Assembly (NCBI GenBank): GCA_030596605.1
Contig: JAUVJI010000026.1
Coordinates: 1-39,520 of the forward strand
From: Bacteroidales bacterium
GTDB taxonomy: Bacteria; Bacteroidota; Bacteroidia; Bacteroidales; JAADJA01
Reading direction: 5' to 3'
DNA: 39,520 bases
Of this stretch, positions 1 to 8,704 are shown one piece after another. Both the position numbers and the translations under genes were made by a program. The notes below the pieces were generated by a model. The model was not told the DNA's origin. It worked only from the letters and a program-made list of their open reading frames with translations, and did no database searches. How positions within the stretch are numbered: position 1 is the first letter of the stretch; every line of letters starts with the position of its first letter.

Positions 1-99
1 GAACTTAAGGAAAGGATTTATAAGGGCATTGATGAAATAAACAATGAGCCTGTAATCTTTCGTTGGAAATATAAAATGGATGAAATTAAAGTTATTTGA
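1..99 (+). CDS. C-terminal end of a probable transposase (cut by window edge)
   Basis: The frame is open from the first base and ends at TGA 97-99, giving 32 residues. The visible tail is charged and contains IDEINNEPVIF followed by RWKYKMDEI. This resembles the ends of IS630-like DDE transposases as I remember them, but only the last residues are here and no catalytic residue can be seen. A palindrome follows about 35 bases downstream, in keeping with a mobile-element end. The identification is tentative. Other bacterial proteins could end this way. Confidence 0.4.
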   Translation, partial: ELKERIYKGIDEINNEPVIFRWKYKMDEIKVI

Positions 100-134
100 T
101 ATGATATATCAAGAACGAACTACTAGTTATATCA

Positions 135-181
135 GACCTGACAGGTAGAAGTGTGCATATAGGGAGGTTACCTGTCTGGTC
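135..181. repeat. Inverted repeat / hairpin upstream of the first complete gene
   Basis: The arm gacctgacaggta (135-147) is matched by tacctgtctggtc (169-181), its reverse complement with one mismatch, around a 21-base loop. The left arm also holds a smaller palindrome (acctg-a-caggt). It lies between the transposase-like tail and the next gene. It could be an insertion-sequence end, a dispersed palindrome, or a terminator without a clear T tract. Confidence 0.6.
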
Positions 182-203
182 GAAAATAAAAAAAAATAAC
201 AAA

Positions 204-1211
204 TTGAGTAATCAAAATGTAAGCGTAAATACTGACCAATGTAAAAAAGCCGGTAAAACTTTAAAGCAATTAAATGTTCGTCCCGAGTTTTACAAACGCG
301 ACTTTTTAAACATAGATGCCGACCGTGAAACTCAGCTACGGATATATTTTCTTTCGGTGGCCATTTGTCAGCAGACCCATCATTTATTTCATAAAGAATT
401 GAACTTGTGGGGATGGGAATATATGGAATATGCATTTTTACAAATGCTGAAAGAAAAGCATCCCCTTTTAAATCCGGGATATTTGGGTATTTGTTTGGAA
501 AGTGATATAAAAAGCTATTTACAGGAAGTTTTCTCATATGATGGGAAAAAAGAAAATTGTACACTCGACAGACTTGATGAAAGAGTGGGAATGCTCCTTG
601 AAATCTGCAAGTATGTTCGTGAAAATTATAAAGGAAATATTTCTGCTATGATTGATAGCACAAAAGGAAAACTTTTAAGTAATGGAACAGGTCTCTATGA
701 AATTTTATCTCATTTTACCGCGTTTTCCGATCCCCAAAAGAAAAAAATCACTTTTTTTCTAAAACTTGTAAAAGATGCAGGTTTGATTAAGATTAAAGAT
801 CCTGAAAACATCATTCCCATTATGGATTATCATATGCAGCGGGTACTTTTAAGAATGGGATGTGTTACTATAATTGATCCTGAGTTACAACAAAATTTAA
901 CAGATCGAAAAGTCCTGCCAGGTGATTCTGAAATCAGGGAAGCCTGTATTGAATCAGTAAAGATCATTTCCAAAACATCAGGGCATGACATTTTAAAAAT
1001 GAATGATTTTTTCTGGCCATTGGGAAGGAGTTGCTGTAATGAAACAACGCTATGTGCTGATAATAAGTGCATAAAACAACCTTGCACTTTTTTTTCAATG
1101 ATTGATATTCCTTCGCACGAAAACTGTATTTTTGAAAATGATTGTTTGGGAAGCAGGGATGAACAATACAGAATACTCTGGGAACCTATGGTAGAAACAC
1201 ATTATTATTAA
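204..1211 (+). CDS. Divergent HhH-GPD superfamily glycosylase-like protein with C-terminal cysteine cluster
   Basis: Function is not established. In the numbering of the 335-residue product starting at TTG 204, the segment IPIMDYHMQRVLLRMGCV (about residues 204-221) looks like the GPD region of endonuclease III/MutY (VDTHVxRVxNRLG), which would make Asp208 the catalytic aspartate. Just before it, FSDPQKKKITFFL may replace the usual HhH hairpin. The C-terminus is cysteine-rich (Cys277, 278, 284, 289, 294, 308, 314), as expected for a [4Fe-4S] cluster loop, though the spacing is not the classic Nth one. The frame is open back to 105, and a GTG at 153 is possible, but residues encoded there come from the palindrome, so the in-frame TTG at 204 behind an A-rich stretch is preferred. 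The next gene, an amidohydrolase, follows after 43 bases, suggesting joint base or nucleoside metabolism. DNA repair is an equally open option. Confidence 0.5.
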   Translation: MSNQNVSVNTDQCKKAGKTLKQLNVRPEFYKRDFLNIDADRETQLRIYFLSVAICQQTHHLFHKELNLWGWEYMEYAFLQMLKEKHPLLNPGYLGICLESDIKSYLQEVFSYDGKKENCTLDRLDERVGMLLEICKYVRENYKGNISAMIDSTKGKLLSNGTGLYEILSHFTAFSDPQKKKITFFLKLVKDAGLIKIKDPENIIPIMDYHMQRVLLRMGCVTIIDPELQQNLTDRKVLPGDSEIREACIESVKIISKTSGHDILKMNDFFWPLGRSCCNETTLCADNKCIKQPCTFFSMIDIPSHENCIFENDCLGSRDEQYRILWEPMVETHYY

Positions 1212-1254
1212 ATTTATCCTGAAAACTTTCGGGATCTAAATCATAAATTATAAC

Positions 1255-2526
1255 ATGTCTGTTTATCTGAAAAATACCACTTACATTAATTGGAAAACTT
1301 TAGAGTTTTCTAAAACCGATATTGAGATAGAAGAAGGAATTAAAGGAAAGATCAAATTTCATCCTTCAGGAAACCCTGTTCCGGAGAAACACAAAGTAAT
1401 TGATTGTTCGGGTAAGTTTGTTACAAAATCCTTTGCCGTTGGTCACCATCATGTATATTCTGCTTTGGCAAGGGGGATGCCTGCGCCTAAAAAAACTCCT
1501 GAGAACTTCAGGGAAATCCTGAAATATATCTGGTGGAATCTCGACAAGAATCTTGACCTTGAAATGATCGAAGCCAGCGCACTTGTAACTGCCATGGATT
1601 GTGCAAAGAACGGTACTACTTTCGTTATTGACCATCATGCATCACCGAATGCTATTAAAGGAAGCCTGGAAACTATTGCGAAAGCTTTTGACCAGGTAGG
1701 CGTATCTCACCTCCTCTGTTACGAAGTTACAGACCGTGATGGCAAAGATAAAGCATTGAAAGGGTTGGAAGAAAGTGATGCATATTTGCAGAGCCAACAG
1801 GGATTAGTTGGATTACATGCTTCATTTACAGTTGGGGAAGAAGCCTTGAAAAAGGCAATAGAGATCGCAGAGAAATACAACACAGGAATTCACATTCATG
1901 TGGCTGAAGATAAATACGATCAGGATTTTTGTTTGGAAAACTATAGAAAGAGAGTTGTCGAACGCTTAAATGATGTCAGCGCTTTAAATAGTTCAAAAAC
2001 GATTCTTGGACATTGTCTTCATTTGAATGACAACGAGCGACAAATCCTTTCCTCCTCCCTTGCCTGGATTGTTCAAAATATTGAGAGTAACTTGAATAAT
2101 AAAGTTGGATTTTTCAATTCTGCCAACGTAGGTGATAAAATCATGTTGGGGACTGACGGTATGCATAGCGACATGATTCGCAGTTCGAAAGCAGTATATT
2201 TTGTGGGGCAAAATTTTGATAATATTGATTTTGAAATAGTATACAATCGTTTACGAAATGTTCACAGGTACCTGGCGGAAAATAATTTTGAAGGGGATGG
2301 GGAAAACAATTTAATTGTTCTGGATTATCCATCACCAACAGAGTTTAAGCAGGATAATTTCCTGGGCCATTTTTATTTTGGATTGGAATCAAAGCATATT
2401 GAGCATGTAATCTCGAATGGGAAATTAATTGTAAAAGACCGGGAAGTATTAAATATTGATGAGGACGAAATCCTCAAACAATCGAGCGTATTGAGCAAAA
2501 AGTTGTGGGAAAGAATGCAGGATTAA
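1255..2526 (+). CDS. SsnA/TrzN-type metal-dependent amidohydrolase
   Basis: A 423-residue member of the amidohydrolase superfamily (cytosolic, metal-dependent deaminase or aminohydrolase). Visible metal-site motifs are the HHH stretch at residues 64-66 (GHHHVYSALARGMP, close to the HxH of SsnA proteins), His213 and His215 in HIHVAED, His253 in LGHCLHL, and Asp301 in LGTDGMHSDM. Length matches the family. SsnA-like enzymes are often encoded with selenium-dependent or purine-degrading genes, and the family also includes guanine and 8-oxoguanine deaminases. The substrate cannot be read from the sequence. The HhH-GPD-like gene directly upstream makes a modified purine or deazapurine base a reasonable guess, but it is only a guess. 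The gene ends just before a long imperfect inverted repeat. Confidence 0.8.
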   Translation: MSVYLKNTTYINWKTLEFSKTDIEIEEGIKGKIKFHPSGNPVPEKHKVIDCSGKFVTKSFAVGHHHVYSALARGMPAPKKTPENFREILKYIWWNLDKNLDLEMIEASALVTAMDCAKNGTTFVIDHHASPNAIKGSLETIAKAFDQVGVSHLLCYEVTDRDGKDKALKGLEESDAYLQSQQGLVGLHASFTVGEEALKKAIEIAEKYNTGIHIHVAEDKYDQDFCLENYRKRVVERLNDVSALNSSKTILGHCLHLNDNERQILSSSLAWIVQNIESNLNNKVGFFNSANVGDKIMLGTDGMHSDMIRSSKAVYFVGQNFDNIDFEIVYNRLRNVHRYLAENNFEGDGENNLIVLDYPSPTEFKQDNFLGHFYFGLESKHIEHVISNGKLIVKDREVLNIDEDEILKQSSVLSKKLWERMQD

Positions 2527-2544
2527 TAATTTCATTTGAAAAAT

Positions 2545-2629
2545 AGAACACTGATCATTATGATTGTCATGATTTATGATGATTAAAATATCCACAACAA
2601 TCATAAAAAATCATGAAAATCTGCGTTCT
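2545..2629. repeat. Long imperfect inverted repeat
   Basis: The left arm starts agaacactgatcattatgat (2545-2564), and the right arm ends aaaatctgcgttct (2616-2629). The reverse complement of the right arm aligns along most of the left arm, with repeated ATGATT-type words in both. It fills most of the gap between the convergent amidohydrolase and response-regulator genes. It looks like a dispersed Bacteroidetes palindrome. It may also act as a transcription barrier for both convergent genes, but no long T tract was seen. Confidence 0.55.
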
Positions 2630-2690
2630 GTTTTACCGAATTAATTAAGATAGAATTATACCTGTGCAAAATGAGATGCGTTTGCCTTGG

Positions 2691-3428
2691 TTAATTATTT
2701 TGTAAAGCATTTAAAAACTCTTCTTTCCTCCTCCTCGAAACTTCTAACTCTGCACCATCTTCCATCTCGACATATCCACCTTCACCTTTTTTATAGCGTG
2801 CAAGAAAAGCAAGGTTGATCAAGTGTGACTTATGGATCCTGAAAAAATTAAAAGGGGTCAGCATTTCGTCATATTCCTTCAGGGTTTTTGACACGATTAT
2901 CTTTTTAGCATCACGAAGGAATATATTAGTGTAATTATTATCCGATTCGCAGCGCAGGATTTCTTTGATCTTCACAAAAATAATTCCGTCAAGGGTTGGC
3001 AAAGCAATCTTTTCAAAGCTGTTTTTATTGCTCATCAAAACTTCCAGCTTTTTGTTGATCTCAGCAAACTTGTCATCCTCTTTAAGTTTTGCACAGGCTT
3101 CAATTAACTTTTCAGGTTCCACCGGTTTCAGTAAATAATCCAGTGCACTGAATTTAAATGCCTGTATAGCAAATTTATCAAATGCAGATGCAAAAATTAT
3201 CTTGAATTTTATTTCTGAAAATCGCTCAAGTAAATCAAAACCGGTTCCATCAGGCATTTGCACATCCAGGAAAACAACATCCGGTGATAAATCGTTGATG
3301 GTCTGAACTCCCGTTTTTACACAATCACCCTCACCGACAACAAGAATATCAGGGCAATGCTGCGTTAAAAGGTTTTTTATTGCATTTCGTGCTTTGCTTT
3401 CGTCATCAACGATTACAGCCTTGATCAT
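2691..3428 (-). CDS. LytTR-family response regulator
   Basis: A 245-residue two-component response regulator of the AgrA/LytR type. The receiver domain spans about residues 1-120, with acidic Asp8/Asp9, phospho-acceptor Asp55 in VVFLDVQMPDG and conserved Lys101 in LLKPVEP. The C-terminal LytTR DNA-binding domain (about 140-242) contains CESDNNYTNIFL and the typical FFRIHKSHLINL. It should bind paired direct repeats upstream of its targets. The gene lies downstream of the sensor kinase at 3615-5552 on the same strand, separated by 186 bases that hold two hairpins, so the two are almost certainly a cognate pair. Targets are unknown. The large exported proteins at 5801-12132, divergent from the kinase, are candidates by position only. 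Confidence 0.9.
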   Translation of the reverse strand: MIKAVIVDDESKARNAIKNLLTQHCPDILVVGEGDCVKTGVQTINDLSPDVVFLDVQMPDGTGFDLLERFSEIKFKIIFASAFDKFAIQAFKFSALDYLLKPVEPEKLIEACAKLKEDDKFAEINKKLEVLMSNKNSFEKIALPTLDGIIFVKIKEILRCESDNNYTNIFLRDAKKIIVSKTLKEYDEMLTPFNFFRIHKSHLINLAFLARYKKGEGGYVEMEDGAELEVSRRRKEEFLNALQNN

Positions 3429-3497
3429 ACTTTGGATAATTTATTACAAAAGTAGTTAATCTTAATGGCAGGGAAAAGAAAATTAGTGAAAAGACAT

Positions 3498-3557
3498 GGC
3501 AAGTCGAAAATAGCTTGTGGGAGGGGGACTTGCCTTGTCGGGGCTGATTTCCGACAA
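3498..3557. repeat. Two adjacent hairpins between kinase and regulator genes
   Basis: The first hairpin is ggcaagtc (3498-3505) with gacttgcc (3527-3534). The second starts at the next base: ttgtcgg (3535-3541) with ccgacaa (3551-3557). Both stems are perfect. The stretch is visibly GC-richer than the surroundings and lies in the 186-base gap between sensor kinase (stop at 3615) and regulator (start at 3428). It may be a REP-like element or an intercistronic structure that sets the kinase:regulator ratio. There is no T tract typical of an intrinsic terminator. Confidence 0.6.
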
Positions 3558-3614
3558 AGCGCGTTGTGCATAGGTTCAGTCCTAATTTCAACCCGCTGTG
3601 TCTTTGTCAGATAA

Positions 3615-5552
3615 TCATTCTTCTTCATAAGGAATTCTTAACTCTACCCTGGTACCTTCAGGATTTCCAGATGAGTCAGTTTTGTCAATGATCTTGAAGG
3701 TAACTTCCTCAGTTGTTTTTTCATTTAAAATATCCAGCCTTTCTTTGGTAACCTGCATACCAAGTGATTGGCGTTTTGATTTGGCCGACTTTTCTTTCAA
3801 TTCCATTGCCTTTTGACGTCCTATACCATTGTCTTCAATAATACAATGCATCAATTCACCATTCTTTTGGAGTTCAACACAAATTTTTCCATCTGAAGGT
3901 TTATTGGCCAATCCGTGAAGGATGGCATTCTCAATAAAAGGCTGGATCAGCATGGGAGGAATAAATGTAAACTCAGGATCTATATTTTCGTCAACTTTGA
4001 TCTCAAAATCAAACTTATTATCAAAGCGGAGTTGCTCAAGCTCCATATTTAATTGAAGTGTGTTCACTTCATCTTCGACAGGGACAAATGTTTTCCTAGA
4101 ATTTTCAAGTATATAGCGCATTAGCCGTGCAAATTTTGATAAAAATGATTGGGCCGAATCTGAATTGTTATCTGTAATAAAACTATTGATCGAATTCAGT
4201 GAATTAAAAATAAAATGAGGGTTCATTTGCGTTCTTAAAAGCCGTTGCTCGATATCGATATTTTTCTTTTCAAGCTCAATGCGATAATGCTTTTGCTTTA
4301 GTTTGTACCTATTAAATAGAAGCACTGCCAAAATCAGAAGTAAAGCAATCCCTGATATTGTATAATAAAACTGTGCTTGTTGTTTATCAATTTTTAGATT
4401 CTGAATCTCAATTTCATTTTCTTTCTTATCCAGTTCATACAGCGTTTGCATTTCCGAAATTTCCCTGCGGCTATCGCGGTTAAAGATAGTGTCTCTAATT
4501 GCTGTATAATCAACGTAATTCGAGTAGGCATTCTTAAAATCATTAATCTGCAAATAACAATCGGATAGAGCTTTATAAGTATTCTTCAGGTACTTGGTTT
4601 CACCAGTCTCTCGTGAGAGCTTTAAAGCTTCTTTTAGCAAAGGTTCTGCCTTATTGTAGTTTTTGCTAACAAGATATGCTTCTCCTAATTTTAATGTAGC
4701 TAAAGCAATATTAACCTTATTTCCAGATTCATTCCCATTTTGCAATGCATCCTTGAAATTTTTAATTGCTTTTTCAATTTCATTTAGTTGAATAAAAACT
4801 TCGCCCTTATTTATCAAAGTGTTATAAATACCTTTATTATCGCCTATTTTGTGACTTACCTCCAATGATCTATCGAGGAATTCCAATGACTTATCGTAAT
4901 CTCCCAGTTTAAAATAAGCAACTCCTACATTTTGTAAAGAAATGCCAATATATCCATCATCATCAATTTCTTCAGCAATTGATAATGCATTTAAATAATA
5001 CTCAAGGGCAAGTTCATATTTATTCCAATCATGGTAAATAATACCAATGTTATTTAGGGAATTACATATTCCGTATTTGTTTGCCAGGAGTTCTGCTAAA
5101 TTTTTTGAATTTTCATATTGCTCAATAGCTTTACTATACCGGCCTAAATTATGATAATTGATGCCAAGATTATTGTACGTGATTCCAATTGCTGAAGAAT
5201 CCAAAAGTTGTTCAAAAATTTCAAGCGCTTGCTGCTGATATACTATGGCTTGCGAATAATCACCTGCAACACTGTGTCCGCTTCCCATCATCAGTAAAGC
5301 CCTGGCTATACCCCTTTCGTTTTCCGTTTCTTTTGAATATTCATAGGCCATCGAACTGTATTTAAGACTTTCATCAGTTGAAATTCTCAAATAATTATAG
5401 GATAATCCAATAAACACCTTTATCCTTTCCTCTCCTTCAACCTCACTCAACCTCGATTTCAAGCTGTCTATTACTGTATTTTGAGAATAGCAAAAACCAG
5501 AGATCAATACTAATCCTAAAAATAAAATTGATAATTTTTGCCTGCCTGTCAT
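3615..5552 (-). CDS. TPR-containing sensor histidine kinase (LytS/YehU-like, HisKA_2-less PF06580 type)
   Basis: A 645-residue membrane sensor kinase. It has a signal peptide (residues 1-23, ending CYSQ), a periplasmic sensor of tetratricopeptide repeats (about 40-350, with repeated YxNLGxxYxxxGxYxxAxxxY patterns), a short coiled coil (about 365-390), one transmembrane helix (about 396-414), then the His_kinase domain with the phospho-acceptor in MNPHFIFN (His446). The ATP-binding domain follows, with N box IQPFIENAILHG (Asn542) and G1 box EDNGIG (Asp574). This order is common in Bacteroidetes kinases paired with LytTR regulators, and the regulator lies immediately downstream. TPRs suggest a protein or peptide ligand in the periplasm. 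The ligand itself is unknown. The start at 5552 is supported by the signal peptide. Confidence 0.92.
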   Translation of the reverse strand: MTGRQKLSILFLGLVLISGFCYSQNTVIDSLKSRLSEVEGEERIKVFIGLSYNYLRISTDESLKYSSMAYEYSKETENERGIARALLMMGSGHSVAGDYSQAIVYQQQALEIFEQLLDSSAIGITYNNLGINYHNLGRYSKAIEQYENSKNLAELLANKYGICNSLNNIGIIYHDWNKYELALEYYLNALSIAEEIDDDGYIGISLQNVGVAYFKLGDYDKSLEFLDRSLEVSHKIGDNKGIYNTLINKGEVFIQLNEIEKAIKNFKDALQNGNESGNKVNIALATLKLGEAYLVSKNYNKAEPLLKEALKLSRETGETKYLKNTYKALSDCYLQINDFKNAYSNYVDYTAIRDTIFNRDSRREISEMQTLYELDKKENEIEIQNLKIDKQQAQFYYTISGIALLLILAVLLFNRYKLKQKHYRIELEKKNIDIEQRLLRTQMNPHFIFNSLNSINSFITDNNSDSAQSFLSKFARLMRYILENSRKTFVPVEDEVNTLQLNMELEQLRFDNKFDFEIKVDENIDPEFTFIPPMLIQPFIENAILHGLANKPSDGKICVELQKNGELMHCIIEDNGIGRQKAMELKEKSAKSKRQSLGMQVTKERLDILNEKTTEEVTFKIIDKTDSSGNPEGTRVELRIPYEEE

Positions 5553-5800
5553 TAAGAAATATTTTTAAACAATACTCAGGTATTTTGAATTCCAGATAAA
5601 ATTACAACAAAATCCTTAACCGTTTAATAATTCATTTTTACCATACAATCTAAATTCCTACCGTATACTAATTTATACTTTTAAATTCCCTCTCATTTAT
5701 TTAATTTTGATAAATATTTCAGTTTACTTAATATTTAAATTCAAATTGATTAATTTAACAGCTTCTAAAAAACCAGGTATAATCGTGTAAACTAAAAAAA

Positions 5801-8656
5801 ATGATTCAATCAAAATACTTAAAGGGAGTAGTAACAGTAATTTCTACAATTACATTGATTATGTCTTCTGTAGTATTACTGGGACAAGGCCCGACTTCTT
5901 CTATCGGCGACAGAGAAAATATCGGGATATTTGGTGGGCCTGCCACTGATTTAACATACTCAAATTCCAATCATAGATTGTTTGCTGCACTACATTCACC
6001 CGCATCTTTGTTTTATTCGGACGACACTTGTAAAACATGGAATACTGCATTTCCATTTGATTCCCTGGAATACGACCTTGAAACTCGGGGATGGGGAGGA
6101 GGAGTATCACATGTCTTGACCAATAATATTGGCTGGGTTGCAGTTCAGACAGGTGTTTCCGTTGATTATTTGTCTTCGGCTGTGATCAGCTATGATGGTG
6201 GCAATACGTTTCAAACTGCATTCGATCCATATTTGTTGAATATGGTAGTTTCGGATTACAGACCTGTTACAGCTATCGGATTAAGTGACCATTACCTATA
6301 TGTAGCATTAGGAAATTACCTGTTAAGGATAAATGATACAACTACTTTTGGAGCAAATCAATTTTTAATAAATATGGATACCATTCCAGGTATTTTACCC
6401 GGTTCGTATATTGCATCTATTGCTGTACCAAATGACATTTCAGGTTTTCCTGTATATTTTGTTATCGAGGACCCGGGTGGAAATAACAGTTATTTTAAAT
6501 TCTATGGAACTGTTTTAATAGAGTTGAATTCATTACCTCCGAATTTAAATGTGAAAAATATATTCACACATCCCGGCCAAATTACCGGAGATACAATATT
6601 TTTTAGTTGTGAAGATAATATTAACCAGGAATACCAGGTATACCGATCCTTGACCGGTGGGTTTATCCTGGATAATATAACACCCTATCCGGGATTAATG
6701 CTACCTTTGAGTGATGCTGATTATAGCACTGATTGGATTGGGTTTATGCCACAGAGTAATGGCTTGAGAATATCATTTCCCGGTGGATTAATTTCTGATA
6801 ATCTGGGAGATACATGGCAAGGGCCTGGTGTTGGATTGTTGGAATATGGTATTGCATCCCATCCATTAAATCCTGATGTAATTGTTGGTTCAAATCATAT
6901 CGGTACTGCAGTGAGTAATTTTGGAATTTCCGGACTCTTTGACAACAAGGAAAATATAGGTTTTACAAGTGTCAATGTTAATGATTTTGATGAAGCACAG
7001 GGCATCTACTATGTAGCAACCGATGCAGGATTGGCATATACACAGGAATATTTTAATCAATTTATCATTGGTTACGACCAATGGATTCAGCCTAATGGCT
7101 TATTTCCGGTTCCTAATACCGGTGATGAAAATGGCGTAAGTGCAGTTGCAATTGATCCATCCAATAGTCAGCATGTAGTTTGTGGTTTTAAAAATGGTTT
7201 CAGCGTTACATTCAATGGAGCCAATGATTTTAATTATGTTATCCCGCCAAACTGGAATACAAATGCACATCTTGACCCATATGTATCAGATATTGTATTT
7301 GTAAATTCTACCATTGTTTTAGCTGTTACAGGATTAAAACATAAACATTTAACACCCTTGCCTGCTCAACCCATCGGAAATATATGGCGTTCTCTGGATG
7401 GAGGTTTAAACTGGAACCTGGTCACACCTTATTTCCCAGAAGAATTCCAAATGGGTAATTGTGTAGCTGTTGGTGAAAATGGCCCTGTTACAATCATATA
7501 TTCTGGTACCGGTTATAAAGATGAATCCGGTCAAATTATTCCGGGAGCACTTTGGTCTTCGATTGATTTTGGAGATACCTGGAATAAAATCAATGATGCC
7601 CCTGTTTTCTCAGGAAGTCCGCCACTTCCCATTTTCGATATCGATATTGACCCTTTTAACATTGATATATTGTATTTATCTTCTGATCTTGTTTTTGCCA
7701 GGTCAGACAACGGTGGTTTGAATTACTTTTTTACGGATATACCTTTTAACAAAGGCTCATTTACTTCTGCTCTGATTGATCCACTTTTCCCTGATAGTAT
7801 TGCTGTAACGGCAGGGCGTCATTTATTCAAATATAATTTTTTGATTGATGATGCTGATTTGAAGTTTAAAGGTTATCCGGGTGAGTTCTTTACCAGTTCA
7901 AATTCCGGATCAGTTATAGGCGGTTCTAATACCGGAGGAAGCAAGTTCATTGAAGCACCAACTCATTATTTAGATTTGAAAGTTTATATTGAAGGTCCTT
8001 ATAACGGAACAAATTTAAATACCACACTCAACTCTAATGGCTACTTGCCGCTATCACAACCCTTTAATCAACCTCCATGGAATTATGATGGCACTGAATC
8101 AGTTGCATCCATTCCAAATGTAGATTTGGTGGACTGGATACTGGTTGAGTTAAGAAAAACAACGGGGGATTCTTCCACGGCTACTGCTAAAAAAAGATTT
8201 GACCGGCAAGCTTTATTTCTTCTAAAAGATGGAACTATTGTAGATGATGATGGATCAAGCAATCCCAGATTCAGCATTATTTTGTCCGGAACAAAAGATG
8301 TTGACAAAATGCACGGGGTTGTATACTCTCCCGGTCATGTTGGAGAACGCACTTCGAGTGAGATGTCCCAAGCCAAATCATTTACGTTTAGTTATGATTT
8401 TACATCCGGCCCTGATCAGGTTTATGGTGGGGCAACAGCACATAAGGAAATCGCTACAGGTGTTTGGGGCATGATCAGCGGTGATGGTAATCATGACGGA
8501 CAAGTAGATAACGTAGACAAAAATGAAGTATGGCTTGTACAGTTTGGAAGTACAGGATATTATTTTGGTGACTTTAACCGTGATGGTGAGGTAGATATGA
8601 TAGACCTCGACGATTACTGGAAACCAAATGCAGGGGCAGGTAGCAAAATTGAATGA
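5801..8656 (+). CDS. Large secreted BNR/sialidase-like repeat protein with dockerin-like C-terminus
   Basis: The product is 951 residues and exported, with a hydrophobic signal peptide at residues 1-28. About residues 35-680 contain repeats with 'sDDxxxTWN', 'SyDGGnTF', 'SLDGGLNWN', 'SIDFGDTWN' and 'SDNGGLNYF', the Asp-box (BNR) pattern of beta-propeller proteins such as sialidases and photosystem assembly-like folds. A second module (about 720-880) carries LKVYIEGPYNGT and LPLSQPFNQPPWNYDGTE, a segment I associate with extracellular Bacteroidetes proteins. The last 60 residues hold two Ca-binding loops, DGNHDGQVDNVD (about 895) and DFNRDGEVDMID (about 924), like dockerin type I repeats. No catalytic sialidase residues could be assigned and no type A T9SS sorting domain is visible. 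The role may be surface attachment or glycan binding. It faces the kinase gene divergently across 248 bases. Confidence 0.7.
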   Translation: MIQSKYLKGVVTVISTITLIMSSVVLLGQGPTSSIGDRENIGIFGGPATDLTYSNSNHRLFAALHSPASLFYSDDTCKTWNTAFPFDSLEYDLETRGWGGGVSHVLTNNIGWVAVQTGVSVDYLSSAVISYDGGNTFQTAFDPYLLNMVVSDYRPVTAIGLSDHYLYVALGNYLLRINDTTTFGANQFLINMDTIPGILPGSYIASIAVPNDISGFPVYFVIEDPGGNNSYFKFYGTVLIELNSLPPNLNVKNIFTHPGQITGDTIFFSCEDNINQEYQVYRSLTGGFILDNITPYPGLMLPLSDADYSTDWIGFMPQSNGLRISFPGGLISDNLGDTWQGPGVGLLEYGIASHPLNPDVIVGSNHIGTAVSNFGISGLFDNKENIGFTSVNVNDFDEAQGIYYVATDAGLAYTQEYFNQFIIGYDQWIQPNGLFPVPNTGDENGVSAVAIDPSNSQHVVCGFKNGFSVTFNGANDFNYVIPPNWNTNAHLDPYVSDIVFVNSTIVLAVTGLKHKHLTPLPAQPIGNIWRSLDGGLNWNLVTPYFPEEFQMGNCVAVGENGPVTIIYSGTGYKDESGQIIPGALWSSIDFGDTWNKINDAPVFSGSPPLPIFDIDIDPFNIDILYLSSDLVFARSDNGGLNYFFTDIPFNKGSFTSALIDPLFPDSIAVTAGRHLFKYNFLIDDADLKFKGYPGEFFTSSNSGSVIGGSNTGGSKFIEAPTHYLDLKVYIEGPYNGTNLNTTLNSNGYLPLSQPFNQPPWNYDGTESVASIPNVDLVDWILVELRKTTGDSSTATAKKRFDRQALFLLKDGTIVDDDGSSNPRFSIILSGTKDVDKMHGVVYSPGHVGERTSSEMSQAKSFTFSYDFTSGPDQVYGGATAHKEIATGVWGMISGDGNHDGQVDNVDKNEVWLVQFGSTGYYFGDFNRDGEVDMIDLDDYWKPNAGAGSKIE

Positions 8657-8704
8657 TTGGTTATTAGTTAAATGTTATTTGTTATTTGTTATTCGTTAAT
8701 GTAA
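8656..8704. repeat. Degenerate heptanucleotide tandem repeat
   Basis: From 8656 the sequence divides into seven consecutive 7-base units in one register: ATTGGTT, ATTAGTT, AAATGTT, ATTTGTT, ATTTGTT, ATTCGTT, AATGTAA. The first unit begins on the last base of the preceding stop codon. The same 7-base periodicity, with different words, recurs around exbD. Confidence 0.8.

Noticed and set aside
161-167. AGGGAGG as a Shine-Dalgarno site deciding the first gene's start
   Set aside because: It lies over the start of the right arm of the hairpin and no ATG/GTG/TTG follows at proper spacing in frame. Bacteroidetes rarely rely on such sites.
3498-3557. Riboswitch between the two-component genes
   Set aside because: Only two simple stems; no known aptamer core could be recognised.
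2691-5552. PorX/PorY regulators of T9SS
   Set aside because: PorX has a CheY-PglZ-like architecture. The regulator here is clearly LytTR and the kinase has TPRs.
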